A stretch of DNA of 64,000 nt from G963662985 sp963662985 (lineage in GTDB: Bacteria > Chloroflexota > Anaerolineae > Anaerolineales > UBA11579): assembly GCA_963662985.1 (NCBI GenBank), contig OY760067.1:1054001-1118000 (forward strand), given 5' to 3'. Below the pieces are notes generated by a model. The model was not told the DNA's origin. It was given only the letters and a program-made list of their open reading frames with translations, and did not search any database. The translations under genes were made by a program, and so were the position numbers. The first letter of the stretch is position 1. The number at the start of each line of letters is the position of its first letter. Below, piece after piece: positions 1 through 8,058 of the stretch.

Positions 1-61
1 AACTTGTAAGCGCAAAAGTAAGAACCACAAGGATGGTAAATAAAGCTAATTTTTTCTTCAT
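1..61 (-). CDS. 5' end of a secreted or lipoprotein gene (partial)
   Basis: Reading leftwards from an ATG at 61, the frame encodes a short basic start followed by a hydrophobic stretch (MKKKLALFTILVVLTFALTS), a typical signal peptide h-region. The gene runs off the left edge, so its function cannot be told. No strong SD is visible upstream (GATCTT). It is divergent from the tRNA gene. Confidence 0.55.
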   Translation of the reverse strand, partial: MKKKLALFTILVVLTFALTS

Positions 62-202
62 ATTAATTAAGATCTTTCATGGGTATTAAGAGTCACACTA
101 TTATAATTGCATGTATCTTCGTGATAAATTAAATTGACTCAAAAAAATCAAAATCTCATCTAAAACTTAACTTTGCTAAAATAAAAATGGAAACTTTTTT
201 GC

Positions 203-231
203 TTGACGTAAAAGTCTGATTAAACTATACT
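203..231 (+). promoter_or_regulatory. Sigma-70-type promoter of tRNA-Pro
   Basis: TTGACG at 203-208 and TATACT at 226-231 are separated by 17 nt. The predicted start lies about 9 nt before the mature tRNA. This is one of the best promoter matches in the window. Confidence 0.75.
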
Positions 232-246
232 TGTTCAAGTCTAAGG

Positions 247-320
247 CGGGGTGTGGCGCAGTTCGGTAGCGCGCTCGGTTTGGGTCCGAGAGGCCCGCGG
301 TTCAAATCCGCGCACCCCGA
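247..320 (+). tRNA. tRNA-Pro (anticodon UGG)
   Basis: A full cloverleaf is visible. The acceptor arm is CGGGGTG (247-253) with CACCCCG (313-319), and the discriminator base is A320. The anticodon stem is CTCGG (274-278) with CCGAG (286-290), around loop TTTGGGT with TGG at 281-283. The T arm contains the GGTTCAAATCC loop region. CCA is not encoded. UGG reads all or most CCN proline codons. Confidence 0.97.
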
Positions 321-343
321 CTCATCAAACTTAGCACACAAAT

Positions 344-373
344 AAAACTTTAAGAACTCTTAAAGTTTTTTTA
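344..373 (+). terminator. Intrinsic terminator after tRNA-Pro
   Basis: AACTTTAAG (346-354), a 4-nt loop, then CTTAAAGTT (359-367), followed by a T-run. It makes the tRNA a single-gene transcription unit. Confidence 0.75.
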
Positions 374-456
374 TTTAAGTTAACATTTTTCCCAGTAAGA
401 AAATTGGCAGGAATCCATCAAAAACTAGTGTGAGAAATAAAAGAACGAAGCCTCTT

Positions 457-801
457 ATGCAAAAAACACTAAAATTAGAAGAACTTTTTATGTTAATCCT
501 TGGTATTTTTCTATTTTCTCAACTTGATTTTTCATGGTGGTGGTTTATCGGATTATTTTTTGCACCCGATTTAAGTATGATTGGTTATGCCATTAATCCC
601 ACAATAGGTGCTTACTTCTATAATTTCTGGCATCACAAAGGCCTTGCCATCGTTCTTTATCTAGCAGGAATACTTTTTTCCACTCCTTGGCTGTCACTAG
701 TTGGAATTATCCTCTTCTCTCACAGCAGCATGGATCGAATATTTGGTTTTGGACTAAAAAATAAACAAGGATTTAAAAGCACTCATCTTGGTGAACTCTA
801 A
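457..801 (+). CDS. DUF4260 family small membrane protein
   Basis: The product is about 114 residues, mostly hydrophobic, with roughly four predicted membrane segments. It carries the family's features: a start of the type LKLEEL, the polar motif FAPDLSMIGY between helices 1 and 2, and the C-terminal SSMDRIFGFGLK. The ATG at 457 matches the usual family start just before LEE. An in-frame GTG at 430 would add nine basic residues, and neither site has a clear SD. The function of DUF4260 is unknown. The gene stands alone between two terminators. Confidence 0.75.
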   Translation: MQKTLKLEELFMLILGIFLFSQLDFSWWWFIGLFFAPDLSMIGYAINPTIGAYFYNFWHHKGLAIVLYLAGILFSTPWLSLVGIILFSHSSMDRIFGFGLKNKQGFKSTHLGEL

Positions 802-952
802 TCCCTTGTAAGATTACCCCGCTACAAGTACAATTAACCCCTAAAAGAAATCGAGAAAAAATTACTAGTAATTTAACTCGATATAAGTTGAAAAATCTTT
901 TTAACTTATAAGTCTTGTTTCCCTTAATACAAACCTCGCTGGTTTGAAAAAG

Positions 953-987
953 ATTCCGTCATTCAATGTAGGACGGAATTTTTTTTA
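953..987 (+). terminator. Intrinsic terminator in the 802-1079 gap
   Basis: ATTCCGTC (953-960), an 11-nt loop, and GACGGAAT (972-979) followed by eight T. It ends transcription from the DUF4260 gene. A smaller hairpin, AAACC-TCGCT-GGTTT, sits at 931-945. Nothing else is recognisable in this gap apart from the promoter of the next gene. Confidence 0.75.
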
Positions 988-1034
988 TCTAAAAACTTTC
1001 CCAACCTTCTTACATAATTCATATTTTCCTTTGT

Positions 1035-1040
1035 TATAAT
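1035..1040 (+). promoter_or_regulatory. -10 element of the histidine kinase gene
   Basis: A perfect TATAAT lies 39 nt before the ATG at 1080. The -35 is weak (TTACAT at 1010-1015, 19-nt spacer). The SD AAAGGA is at 1066-1071. Confidence 0.5.
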
Positions 1041-1079
1041 ATTCAGTAATAGAAAACATACAATTAAAGGAACAAGCTT

Positions 1080-2642
1080 ATGTTAATGCTTCCTGACTAT
1101 CGCGTTCGCCAAAGGGACTATTTGCTTGAAATTGCACAAGCCATTTCCCAAGAATTAGATATTGATATCCTTTTAAAACAGATTTTGCAATATTCAACAG
1201 AATTACTCGCCGGTCAAGCCGGCTTAATTGCGTTAAGAGATGAACATAAAGGATGGCAGATGGTTGTCACCCATGGTTTTTCCTTAGAAGAGATTCGTAA
1301 CCTAGACTCTCTTTTTGAAACCGTTAAAACGCGCCAAGACCCGTTGCGAAAAGAGATTCCTGAGATCAGTAAAAAACTCCGCAATCTCATGCAATCTGCA
1401 GATCGCGGCGTAGCCACCAACGTCGGACTCCCCTTACGTACTAAAAAAGAAGTCATCGGTGTCATTTTTATTTTTAGAAATTACGCTAGTCTTTTCTCCA
1501 AGAATGATCAAAAATTGCTTCAGAATTTTGCCAACCAAGCCTCAATCGCCATTCAAAACGCAAAACTCTATACCCAAATTTCAGATGAAAAAGAACGGAT
1601 GGATGCCCTTTTAGATGCTGTAGCAGATGGCATTTTGATTATGAATCCTAGCAAACGAATCACCCGCATCAACCCTACTTTTGCCCGTTTATGGGGGGAG
1701 CACAAAGATTGCATCCTTGGCAAAAAACATGAGGAAATCATCCAATTCTATTCCATCGAACATGGTATGACCTTAGAAAATGCAGAAGCAGGTGGCTGGC
1801 CGCTTTCTTCCAACACCGCTTTCTATGTCGAGGGCGACCTGATTCTCCCCGACGAATCCTTCTTGCCTGTCGGCATCACTTATGCACCATTAAAATCTAA
1901 AGATGGAAATTTGATGAACATCATCGCCTCTGTCCGTGATATCTCCCACTTCCGCCAAGCAGAAGAGCTTAAATCTACCTTCATCTCCGTTGTCAGCCAT
2001 GAATTAAAAACTCCCGTAGCACTCATTAAAGGATATGTCAGCACATTGCGTCGAGATGACGCCACTTGGGATCGCGATATCGTCCAAGATAGCCTTGAAG
2101 TGATTGAAGAAGAATCAGATCGTTTAGCCGAATTGATTGAAAACCTCCTTGATGCCTCCCGTATCGAAGCAGGTGCTTTAGCCATGAACACCATCGATCT
2201 TTCCATCCCCACCCTTGCCCAGCACATTGCAGATATCTTCAAAGGTCAAAGTGATTCTCATCAATTTGTGGTGGATTTTCCAAAGAATTTTCCCATCGTT
2301 TTAGGAGATGAAAATAGAATTTCACAGGTTTTCAAAAATCTAATCTCCAATGCCATAAAATATTCAAAATATGGTGGTGAAATTCGGATTGATGGCTATG
2401 TTCGCAAACAAGATGTGGTAATATGTGTCAGTGACCAAGGCCCTGGTATTTCAGATCAAGATGCACCTCGTATCTTTGATCGTTTTTACCGAGCCGAATC
2501 CGCAATGCGTGTACACAAAGGTGCTGGTCTTGGTTTATATCTCACTCGCGCCATTGTGGAAGCACACAATGGCACAATATGGGTGGATAACACGTATCAA
2601 AATGGGGCCAAGATATGCTTTTCACTCCCCATTGCTGACTAA
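1080..2642 (+). CDS. Soluble GAF-PAS sensor histidine kinase
   Basis: This is a cytoplasmic kinase of 520 residues with no transmembrane segment. An N-terminal GAF domain (about 15-165) and a PAS domain (about 175-290) precede the kinase core. The HisKA H-box is SVVSHELKTPVALIKGY, whose His is the autophosphorylation site. The ATPase shows an N-box (NLISNAIKYSK), a G1 box (DQGPGIS) and a G2 box (GAGLGLYL). All catalytic motifs are intact, so it should be active. No response regulator is adjacent, so its partner and ligand are unknown. The SD AAAGGA supports the start. Confidence 0.93.
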   Translation: MLMLPDYRVRQRDYLLEIAQAISQELDIDILLKQILQYSTELLAGQAGLIALRDEHKGWQMVVTHGFSLEEIRNLDSLFETVKTRQDPLRKEIPEISKKLRNLMQSADRGVATNVGLPLRTKKEVIGVIFIFRNYASLFSKNDQKLLQNFANQASIAIQNAKLYTQISDEKERMDALLDAVADGILIMNPSKRITRINPTFARLWGEHKDCILGKKHEEIIQFYSIEHGMTLENAEAGGWPLSSNTAFYVEGDLILPDESFLPVGITYAPLKSKDGNLMNIIASVRDISHFRQAEELKSTFISVVSHELKTPVALIKGYVSTLRRDDATWDRDIVQDSLEVIEEESDRLAELIENLLDASRIEAGALAMNTIDLSIPTLAQHIADIFKGQSDSHQFVVDFPKNFPIVLGDENRISQVFKNLISNAIKYSKYGGEIRIDGYVRKQDVVICVSDQGPGISDQDAPRIFDRFYRAESAMRVHKGAGLGLYLTRAIVEAHNGTIWVDNTYQNGAKICFSLPIAD

Positions 2643-2685
2643 ATAACAAATTAAATTTTGAAAATAAATTTTTAAAGAGGTACAA

Positions 2686-4038
2686 ATGACCAAACAACAA
2701 ATGAATTGCCCCCAATGTCAACAACCTGTGATTGTTGATGTGGAACAAATTTTTGATATGGCTACAGACCCCACTGCCAAAGAAAAACTTCTTTCTGGTG
2801 CTGTGAACGTGGTAATGTGCCCCTATTGCCGCTATAACGGTGGCTTAGCAACTCCTTTGATTTACCATGATCCAGAAAAAGAACTTTTCCTCACCTATAT
2901 TCCAGCAGAAATGAATCTAACCCCTGATCGACGTGAAGCACTTGCTGGAAAATTAATCAATCAAGTTGTAGACAACCTTCCTCCCGAAAAACGCAAGGGC
3001 TACTTATTCAATCCCGGTAGTGCCCTCACCTTCCAAGGATTGATTGAGCGTATTCTAGAAGAAGATGGCATCACCAAAGAAATGATCCAATCCCAACAAG
3101 ATCGCATTACCCTCCTCGGGCGTATGCTTGACGCAAGCGATGATGCGTTAGTAGAACTCATTAAACAAGAAGAAGCATTAATTGATGAAGAACTCTTTGG
3201 TTTACTAGGTACTATCGTGCAACAAACCGCTCAAGGCAATGACCGTGAAGGGCTGGAAAAACTTAGCCAACTTCAAAACGCATTAATCGACAACACCGCC
3301 TTTGGTCAAGAACTTAAAAAACAAAACGAAGTATTAGAAGCTACCGTAGCAAAGATTCAAGCACACGGTGAAAATTTAGATACAGATACCCTCATCCAAG
3401 AAGGTTTGGATGCCTTAGATAGTGATGTGGCACTTAATGTGATTGCCAGCATGGCGCGTCCGTTGATGAACTATGAATTTTTTGTCAAACTCAGCGAAAA
3501 GATTGATGCCGCCCAAGGGGAAGAAAAACAAAATCTCGAATCCTTACGCGATAAATTGGTCGAACTCACTGAAGCCATTGACAAACAAATGCAAGAACGT
3601 ATTGAAATGGTTCAAAAGAACATTGATATCTTAGCTAGTGCTGAAGATGTAGAACAAGCCACTCTCCAAAACTTACAAGGTATTGATGAATTTTTCTTGC
3701 AAGTTCTTGAAATGGAACTTGGCATTGCCAACCAAACCGAAAACAAAGAACGCTACGAAAAATTAATGCAAATCTATTCTGCTATCCAAAAAGCCTCTGT
3801 TCCTCCCGGAGCAGAACTCGTCAGCGCTCTCTTAGATATGCCTGTTGAAGACCAAGATTCCTTTCTTGAAGAAAACAAAGATGAGATCAATGATGATGTA
3901 ATCAGCTTCATCACTCAACTCAATATTCAATCAAAAGAAGCACCTGAAGAACAAATGGATGCCGCGCTAAAAGCTAAGATTGAAGCCCTCTATGGCAGAA
4001 TTCTCACCTTCTCCATGAAGAAAAACATGGGAAAATAG
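2686..4038 (+). CDS. CpXC domain-containing protein
   Basis: The N-terminal 70 residues hold two CxxC pairs (CPQC at 5-8 and CPYC at 46-49), the mark of the CpXC family and probably a zinc site. The rest (about 100-450) is acidic and helical, rich in Glu, Gln and Leu, with likely coiled coil. No enzyme motif is seen. It lies 43 nt after the histidine kinase and has its own SD AAAGAGG (2672-2678), so the two may be cotranscribed. Its role is unknown; a signalling link is only a guess from the neighbour. Confidence 0.8.
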   Translation: MTKQQMNCPQCQQPVIVDVEQIFDMATDPTAKEKLLSGAVNVVMCPYCRYNGGLATPLIYHDPEKELFLTYIPAEMNLTPDRREALAGKLINQVVDNLPPEKRKGYLFNPGSALTFQGLIERILEEDGITKEMIQSQQDRITLLGRMLDASDDALVELIKQEEALIDEELFGLLGTIVQQTAQGNDREGLEKLSQLQNALIDNTAFGQELKKQNEVLEATVAKIQAHGENLDTDTLIQEGLDALDSDVALNVIASMARPLMNYEFFVKLSEKIDAAQGEEKQNLESLRDKLVELTEAIDKQMQERIEMVQKNIDILASAEDVEQATLQNLQGIDEFFLQVLEMELGIANQTENKERYEKLMQIYSAIQKASVPPGAELVSALLDMPVEDQDSFLEENKDEINDDVISFITQLNIQSKEAPEEQMDAALKAKIEALYGRILTFSMKKNMGK

Positions 4039-4062
4039 AAAAACAAAGTATAAGCAGAAATC

Positions 4063-4095
4063 AAAAAGAGTAGTTCAATACAAACTACTCTTTTT
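4063..4095. terminator. Bidirectional terminator between CpXC gene and lysC
   Basis: AAAAAGAGTAGTT (4063-4075) pairs with AACTACTCTTTTT (4083-4095) around a 7-nt loop. T-runs follow on both strands. It serves the plus-strand genes and the 3' end of lysC. Confidence 0.8.
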
Positions 4096-4114
4096 TTAGT
4101 TAAATTTTTTATCT

Positions 4115-5539
4115 TTATAAAGCTGTCAAACTGTGCAGCACTTGCACTGTTGGCTGCATAGCTTCCACTCCCACAATCAAACTCAGCGAAACTTCACACG
4201 ATCCATGAGAGATTGCCAACACATTAATCTCCGCATCTCCCAATGCACTAAAAATCTTCCCCGCCACACCCAAACGATGCTGCATATTTGGACACACCAC
4301 GGTCACAATCACCACTTCATCGGTGGTTTTCACCTGGTCAATCTTGCGAGCTTCAATCTGCTCTGCCAACAAATCTTCTAAAGCTGCCACCACACATTCG
4401 GTATAAGCCACCGGCACAGCAAAAGTGATGGATTGCTCTGAAGACGCCTCCGTAATAAATGGCACCGTCGCACCTGTTTTAGAAACTGCACTCAAAAATC
4501 GGGCTGCCTGCCCCGGCACACCCAACATCCCGCTCCCTTCCACAGTCACCAATTGCACCCCACGAATTGCCGTTACTGATTTTATGATTGGTTCCTCGTT
4601 ATAATTTTCAGAAGCCCCAGCTGTTAATTCTGTTCCAGGATTATCCGGTTCAAATGTATTCAAAACTTTTAATTTAATGCCTGCTTCAATCACGGGGCGA
4701 ATAGTTTTTGGATGCAGTACCTTCGCTCCAAAATATGCCAATTCCGACACCTCCTGATAAGAGATTTGTGGAATCGTCTTCGCTTCTGGCACCAAACGCG
4801 GATCCGCTGTCATCACCCCATTCACATCTGTCCAGATCCACACCTCATCTGCTTTCAATGCCACTCCCAGCAGCGCTGCAGAATAATCACTGCCACCTCT
4901 GCCCAAAGTGGTCAATTGCCCAGATCGGCTCGCAGCAATAAACCCCGTCACCACCGGCACACCCCCTTTTTCCAACAGTGCACCTAAGCGACGATTTGTT
5001 TTTTCGATAGTATCTGCCAGTAAAGGAGAAGCATTTTGATGCACATCATCTGTCACGATTAATTTAGTGGCTTCCACCGCTTCTGCTCTCACACCTGCAT
5101 CTCTCAAAATCGTTTCAATCACGATTACACTCATTCTCTCCCCAAAGCTCACAATCAAATCACTCACTCGTGGAGAAATCTCTTTGATCACACTCACCGC
5201 CTGACAAACCAACTTCAATTCACCCAACAAAGGCTTTAAACGAAGGTTTGCCTTTTCTCTTTTTGAGGCATCCCTGACCATATCCAACAAAATTTTTTCA
5301 TTACGTACAGTTATCTCATCAATTTTGGTTTCAACAGCTAGAAAATTTCCTTTCTGCGCCAAATCAGCAATTTTCAACAACAAATTTGTATTCCCTGCAA
5401 AGGCAGAAGCAACCATCACCACATTTTTCCAATCCTTCTGCGTTTGTTTTGTGATCTCAACCAATTTACTTAACCCATCCACAGAACCAACAGATGTCCC
5501 GCCAAACTTCATCACCACCAAATTCTGAGACACACTCAT
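4115..5539 (-). CDS. lysC: Aspartate kinase
   Basis: The enzyme phosphorylates L-aspartate, the first step to Lys, Thr and Met. The N-terminal amino-acid kinase domain starts with VVMKFGGTSVGS and contains SFGERMS and the loop LGRGGSDYSAALL. Two ACT domains fill the C-terminus (about 310-474), so allosteric control is expected. It is the monofunctional form, with no homoserine dehydrogenase fusion. I place the start at 5539 because its ATG overlaps the metB stop as ATGA, which suggests translational coupling. An upstream extension of nine residues is possible but would overlap metB further. Its place behind a Met-rich leader implies that methionine supply controls it. Confidence 0.95.
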   Translation of the reverse strand: MSVSQNLVVMKFGGTSVGSVDGLSKLVEITKQTQKDWKNVVMVASAFAGNTNLLLKIADLAQKGNFLAVETKIDEITVRNEKILLDMVRDASKREKANLRLKPLLGELKLVCQAVSVIKEISPRVSDLIVSFGERMSVIVIETILRDAGVRAEAVEATKLIVTDDVHQNASPLLADTIEKTNRRLGALLEKGGVPVVTGFIAASRSGQLTTLGRGGSDYSAALLGVALKADEVWIWTDVNGVMTADPRLVPEAKTIPQISYQEVSELAYFGAKVLHPKTIRPVIEAGIKLKVLNTFEPDNPGTELTAGASENYNEEPIIKSVTAIRGVQLVTVEGSGMLGVPGQAARFLSAVSKTGATVPFITEASSEQSITFAVPVAYTECVVAALEDLLAEQIEARKIDQVKTTDEVVIVTVVCPNMQHRLGVAGKIFSALGDAEINVLAISHGSCEVSLSLIVGVEAMQPTVQVLHSLTAL

Positions 5540-6786
5540 GCAAAAACTCCTTGTGTTTCCATCCATACATTTGTTTTTTCCAATGCTTGTGCTAAATCAG
5601 CGATAACATCTGCTTCATCTTCAATGCCTATTGCCAAACGAATCAAATTTTCCTTGATCCCAATCGCCTCTTTCTCTTCTCTAGATAAAGGGAAATAAGA
5701 CATCAAAGCGGGTTGAGTGACTAGAGATTCCACTGCACCCAAAGAAGGTGTGATCGCCGGAATTTTTAATTGATCGATAAAATAAGAAGCATCCTCTCCC
5801 CTTGTCCCCACAGTAAACGACACCACGCCTCCAAATCCTTTCAACAAACGTTTTGCCACCTCATGCTCTGGGTGTGAAGCCAAGCCCGGATACCAAACTT
5901 CAGTGATTACTTCTTCATTATCCAAAAACTCTGCCACTGCTTGCCCCAAGCGGTTTTGATGTGCCACACGCAACCCCAAGGTTTTTAATCCTCTTTGTAG
6001 CAAAAATGCCGTATGAGGATCACTCACACAACCCATCATTGAAACAGTCTCGCGCACCTTCACCAAAAACTTACTAGCGCCAATCACCATACCTGCCAAA
6101 AGGTCATTATGGCCTGCCAAATATTTTGTGGCAGAATGAATCACCAGATCAATCCCAAATTCTAAAGGATTCAAATTATACGGAGTTGCAAACGTGCTAT
6201 CGATCACAGTCAAAATTCCTTTTTCTTTCCCCAGTCTTCCCAGCATTTCCACGTCTACCACACGCAAATATGGATTTGTAGGACTTTCAGAAAAGATCAA
6301 TTGAGTGTTCTTTTGCAAACAGCTCTCGATAGCCTCTCTACCACCAAACGGAGCAATACTAGTGCTGATTCCAAAAGATGCCAATTTCTCCGTCACAAAC
6401 ACTCGCGTTTTTCGATAACAATCTGCCGTCAACACCACATGGTCTCCCGCTTTCAAAAAAGTCAACAGCACGCTTGTAATTGCCGCCATTCCAGAAGCCA
6501 CCATCAAAGCTTCTTCTCCATGCTCCAATGCTGCAATGCGCTTTTCAACCGCCCTTGTTGTGGGGTTCCCATAGCGCCCATATTCCATTCGGTCTTGTAC
6601 TTCTGCTGAATTTTCTTCTCGCATACTCATAAAATCCACCACATCATGCATCGAATCAAATGTATAGTTAGATGTTTGTACAATAGGATCCACTAAAGCG
6701 TGGAATGGTCGATCTTCAGATTTCCCTGCATGAACTGCTCTTGTAGAAAACCCTTCAAAAGGTGCTGCTTTTGTCTTTTTAGCCAT
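5536..6786 (-). CDS. metB: Cystathionine gamma-synthase, plant-like (PLP enzyme)
   Basis: This is a 416-residue Cys/Met-metabolism PLP enzyme. It has the cofactor-binding MEYGRYGNPTT, the DCYRKTR segment typical of plant-type cystathionine gamma-synthases, SESPTNPYLR, and the Schiff-base lysine in HSATKYLAGHND. The expected reaction joins an activated homoserine with cysteine, making cystathionine for methionine synthesis. Homocysteine formation from sulfide or a lyase activity cannot be excluded from sequence. The SD AAAGAGG sits just after the leader terminator. lysC follows with an ATGA overlap. Expression is predicted to be attenuated by methionine (see 6803-6970). Confidence 0.88.
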   Translation of the reverse strand: MAKKTKAAPFEGFSTRAVHAGKSEDRPFHALVDPIVQTSNYTFDSMHDVVDFMSMREENSAEVQDRMEYGRYGNPTTRAVEKRIAALEHGEEALMVASGMAAITSVLLTFLKAGDHVVLTADCYRKTRVFVTEKLASFGISTSIAPFGGREAIESCLQKNTQLIFSESPTNPYLRVVDVEMLGRLGKEKGILTVIDSTFATPYNLNPLEFGIDLVIHSATKYLAGHNDLLAGMVIGASKFLVKVRETVSMMGCVSDPHTAFLLQRGLKTLGLRVAHQNRLGQAVAEFLDNEEVITEVWYPGLASHPEHEVAKRLLKGFGGVVSFTVGTRGEDASYFIDQLKIPAITPSLGAVESLVTQPALMSYFPLSREEKEAIGIKENLIRLAIGIEDEADVIADLAQALEKTNVWMETQGVFA

Positions 6787-6802
6787 GAGATACCTCTTTA
6801 TA

Positions 6803-6830
6803 TAAAAAAAGACTGCCCAAAGGACAGTCT
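6803..6830 (-). terminator. Attenuator terminator of the metB-lysC leader
   Basis: On the minus strand, AGACTGTCC (6830-6822), a TTT loop, and GGGCAGTCT form a stem of about 9 bp with one G.U pair, followed by seven T (6810-6804). It ends only about 5 nt before the metB SD, so it blocks the operon unless the alternative pairing forms. Confidence 0.88.
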
Positions 6831-6900
6831 AAAATTTACAAACAATAAGTAGGCGAATGCCTATATTAAAATTTTACATACTCTTTCTATAACTGTCCTT
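6820..6900 (-). promoter_or_regulatory. Antiterminator pairing of the metB leader
   Basis: AAGGACAGT (6900-6892), lying in the last codons of the leader peptide, is perfectly complementary to ACTGTCCTT (6828-6820), the 5' arm of the terminator. The two structures exclude each other. A small hairpin, TAGGC-ATTC-GCCTA (6863-6850), lies inside the intervening loop. Confidence 0.8.
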
Positions 6901-6970
6901 CGAAATGCGCACCTTTCATGCGCACGGGCATAGACATTCCCATAATCATGGCAACGTTTTGATCCATCAT
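6887..6970 (-). CDS. Met-rich leader peptide controlling metB-lysC
   Basis: A 27-codon ORF, beginning with two ATG codons at 6970 and ending with TAG at 6887, has Met at positions 1, 2, 8, 10, 12, 14 and 18. The core reads MIMGMSMPVRMK. It lies between a strong promoter and an intrinsic terminator directly upstream of methionine genes, and its 3' end contains one strand of the antiterminator. This matches the classic amino-acid attenuation layout: a ribosome stalled at Met codons frees AAGGACAGT and lets transcription continue, while a ribosome at the stop masks it. No clear SD precedes it. The peptide itself probably has no other function. Confidence 0.82.
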   Translation of the reverse strand: MMDQNVAMIMGMSMPVRMKGAHFEGQL

Positions 6971-7001
6971 GCCCAAAAACAGTTGAGTATTCATTACTCA
7001 A

Positions 7002-7030
7002 TTTATATCGTGGGCAAACCGTTTCGTCAA
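7002..7030 (-). promoter_or_regulatory. Promoter of the metB-lysC operon
   Basis: TTGACG (7030-7025) and TATAAA (7007-7002) are separated by exactly 17 nt. Transcription should start near 6995, about 25 nt before the leader peptide. It stands back to back with the degV promoter. Confidence 0.8.
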
Positions 7031-7042
7031 GCGATTTATTGC

Positions 7043-7071
7043 TTAACAGAAACAACTGATTAATATATAAT
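7043..7071 (+). promoter_or_regulatory. Promoter of the DegV gene
   Basis: TTAACA (7043-7048), a 17-nt spacer and TATAAT (7066-7071). It is divergent from the met promoter, with only about 12 bp between the two -35 boxes. Confidence 0.7.
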
Positions 7072-7120
7072 TAGATGTTTCTATTTAAGCTTTATATTTG
7101 ATTTTCCTAGGAGAATATTG

Positions 7121-7960
7121 ATGGTAAAAATTATAGCGGATACCTTAGCTTGTCTTCCAGAAAAAGTAATAAAAAAATATAACATCCCAGTCATTTCTCA
7201 AAACATCAACTTTGGTAATGATTCTTATCGTGAAAATATTGACCTCCAAATTGATGAATTTTATAAAAAACTTAGAGCTTCCACCGATCTTCCCACCACT
7301 GCAGCTCCCTACCCAGCAGACTACATCAAATTATTTGAAGAACTCGTGCCTCTCAATGAAACCATTTTGATCATCAGTCCAACAGCAAAAATGAGTGGCA
7401 CTTTTGCATCTGCTTCTTTGGCACGCAAAGAATTCCCTGCATCAGATATTCGAGTCATTGATACAAACTTGATTGCTTCTCCATTAGGCACTGTTGTGGA
7501 ACAAGCCTGCATATGGGCAGAACAAGGTCTCAGTGCTGATGAAATAGAAAAGAATGTTCTTGAGCTTTCATCCAGAAACAAAACCTATTTCTATGTTGAT
7601 ACTTTAGATTATCTCGCTAGAGGTGGTCGCATTGGTGGTGCTAAAGCGTTAATGGGCAGTATGCTCCAAGTAAAACCTATCCTTTGTATTGAAAACGGAC
7701 AAATTGATCAATACGAAAGTATCCGCACTCGTAAAAAAGCCTTACAGCGTTTCAAAGAGATTATTCACACCCAATGTCCTAAAGCCCAAGAAAGCTTAAT
7801 CACATTAATGCATGCAGATGTTGAAGAAGAAGCCATGGAAATCAAACACGAGTTAGAAAAAGAACTTGGTATTGACGATATCTATCTCACCAATGTTCCA
7901 CCTGCAGTGGTAACCCATGCTGGTCCTGGTGTGTTTGCAGTGGGTTTTTTTGTAAACTAA
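7121..7960 (+). CDS. DegV family protein (fatty-acid binding)
   Basis: The 279-residue product has the DegV signature order: DTLACLP near the N-terminus, SPTAKMSGTFASA, the strongly conserved DTLDYLARGGRIGG followed by a VKPIL-type segment, and THAGPGVFAVGF at the C-terminus. DegV/FakB proteins bind a fatty acid and, in Firmicutes, present it to the FakA kinase. No FakA-like gene is nearby. The start is the ATG at 7121 with SD CTAGGAG; a TTG one codon upstream is less likely. A terminator follows. Confidence 0.93.
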   Translation: MVKIIADTLACLPEKVIKKYNIPVISQNINFGNDSYRENIDLQIDEFYKKLRASTDLPTTAAPYPADYIKLFEELVPLNETILIISPTAKMSGTFASASLARKEFPASDIRVIDTNLIASPLGTVVEQACIWAEQGLSADEIEKNVLELSSRNKTYFYVDTLDYLARGGRIGGAKALMGSMLQVKPILCIENGQIDQYESIRTRKKALQRFKEIIHTQCPKAQESLITLMHADVEEEAMEIKHELEKELGIDDIYLTNVPPAVVTHAGPGVFAVGFFVN

Positions 7961-7974
7961 ATTTAAATCAATAA

Positions 7975-8010
7975 AAAATAAATGGGCTTAATCAGCCCAT
8001 TTTTATTTAA
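7975..8010 (+). terminator. Intrinsic terminator after the DegV gene
   Basis: AATGGGCT (7981-7988), loop TAATC, AGCCCATT (7994-8001), then TTTATTT. Confidence 0.8.
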
Positions 8011-8058
8011 CCTATTTTGTTTTAAACTTAACCTCTCAATCTACGGTAAAATTTAGAT

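Noticed and set aside
6803..6995. SAM-I riboswitch or Met T-box in the metB leader
   Set aside because: I find neither the S-box core nor the T-box GGTACCGCG sequence, and the antiterminator is explained by pairing with the leader ORF.
6861..7055. A 64-codon minus-strand ORF across the met leader
   Set aside because: It lies in a different frame from the Met-rich leader ORF and starts upstream of the -10 box (7007-7002), so it would not be fully transcribed.
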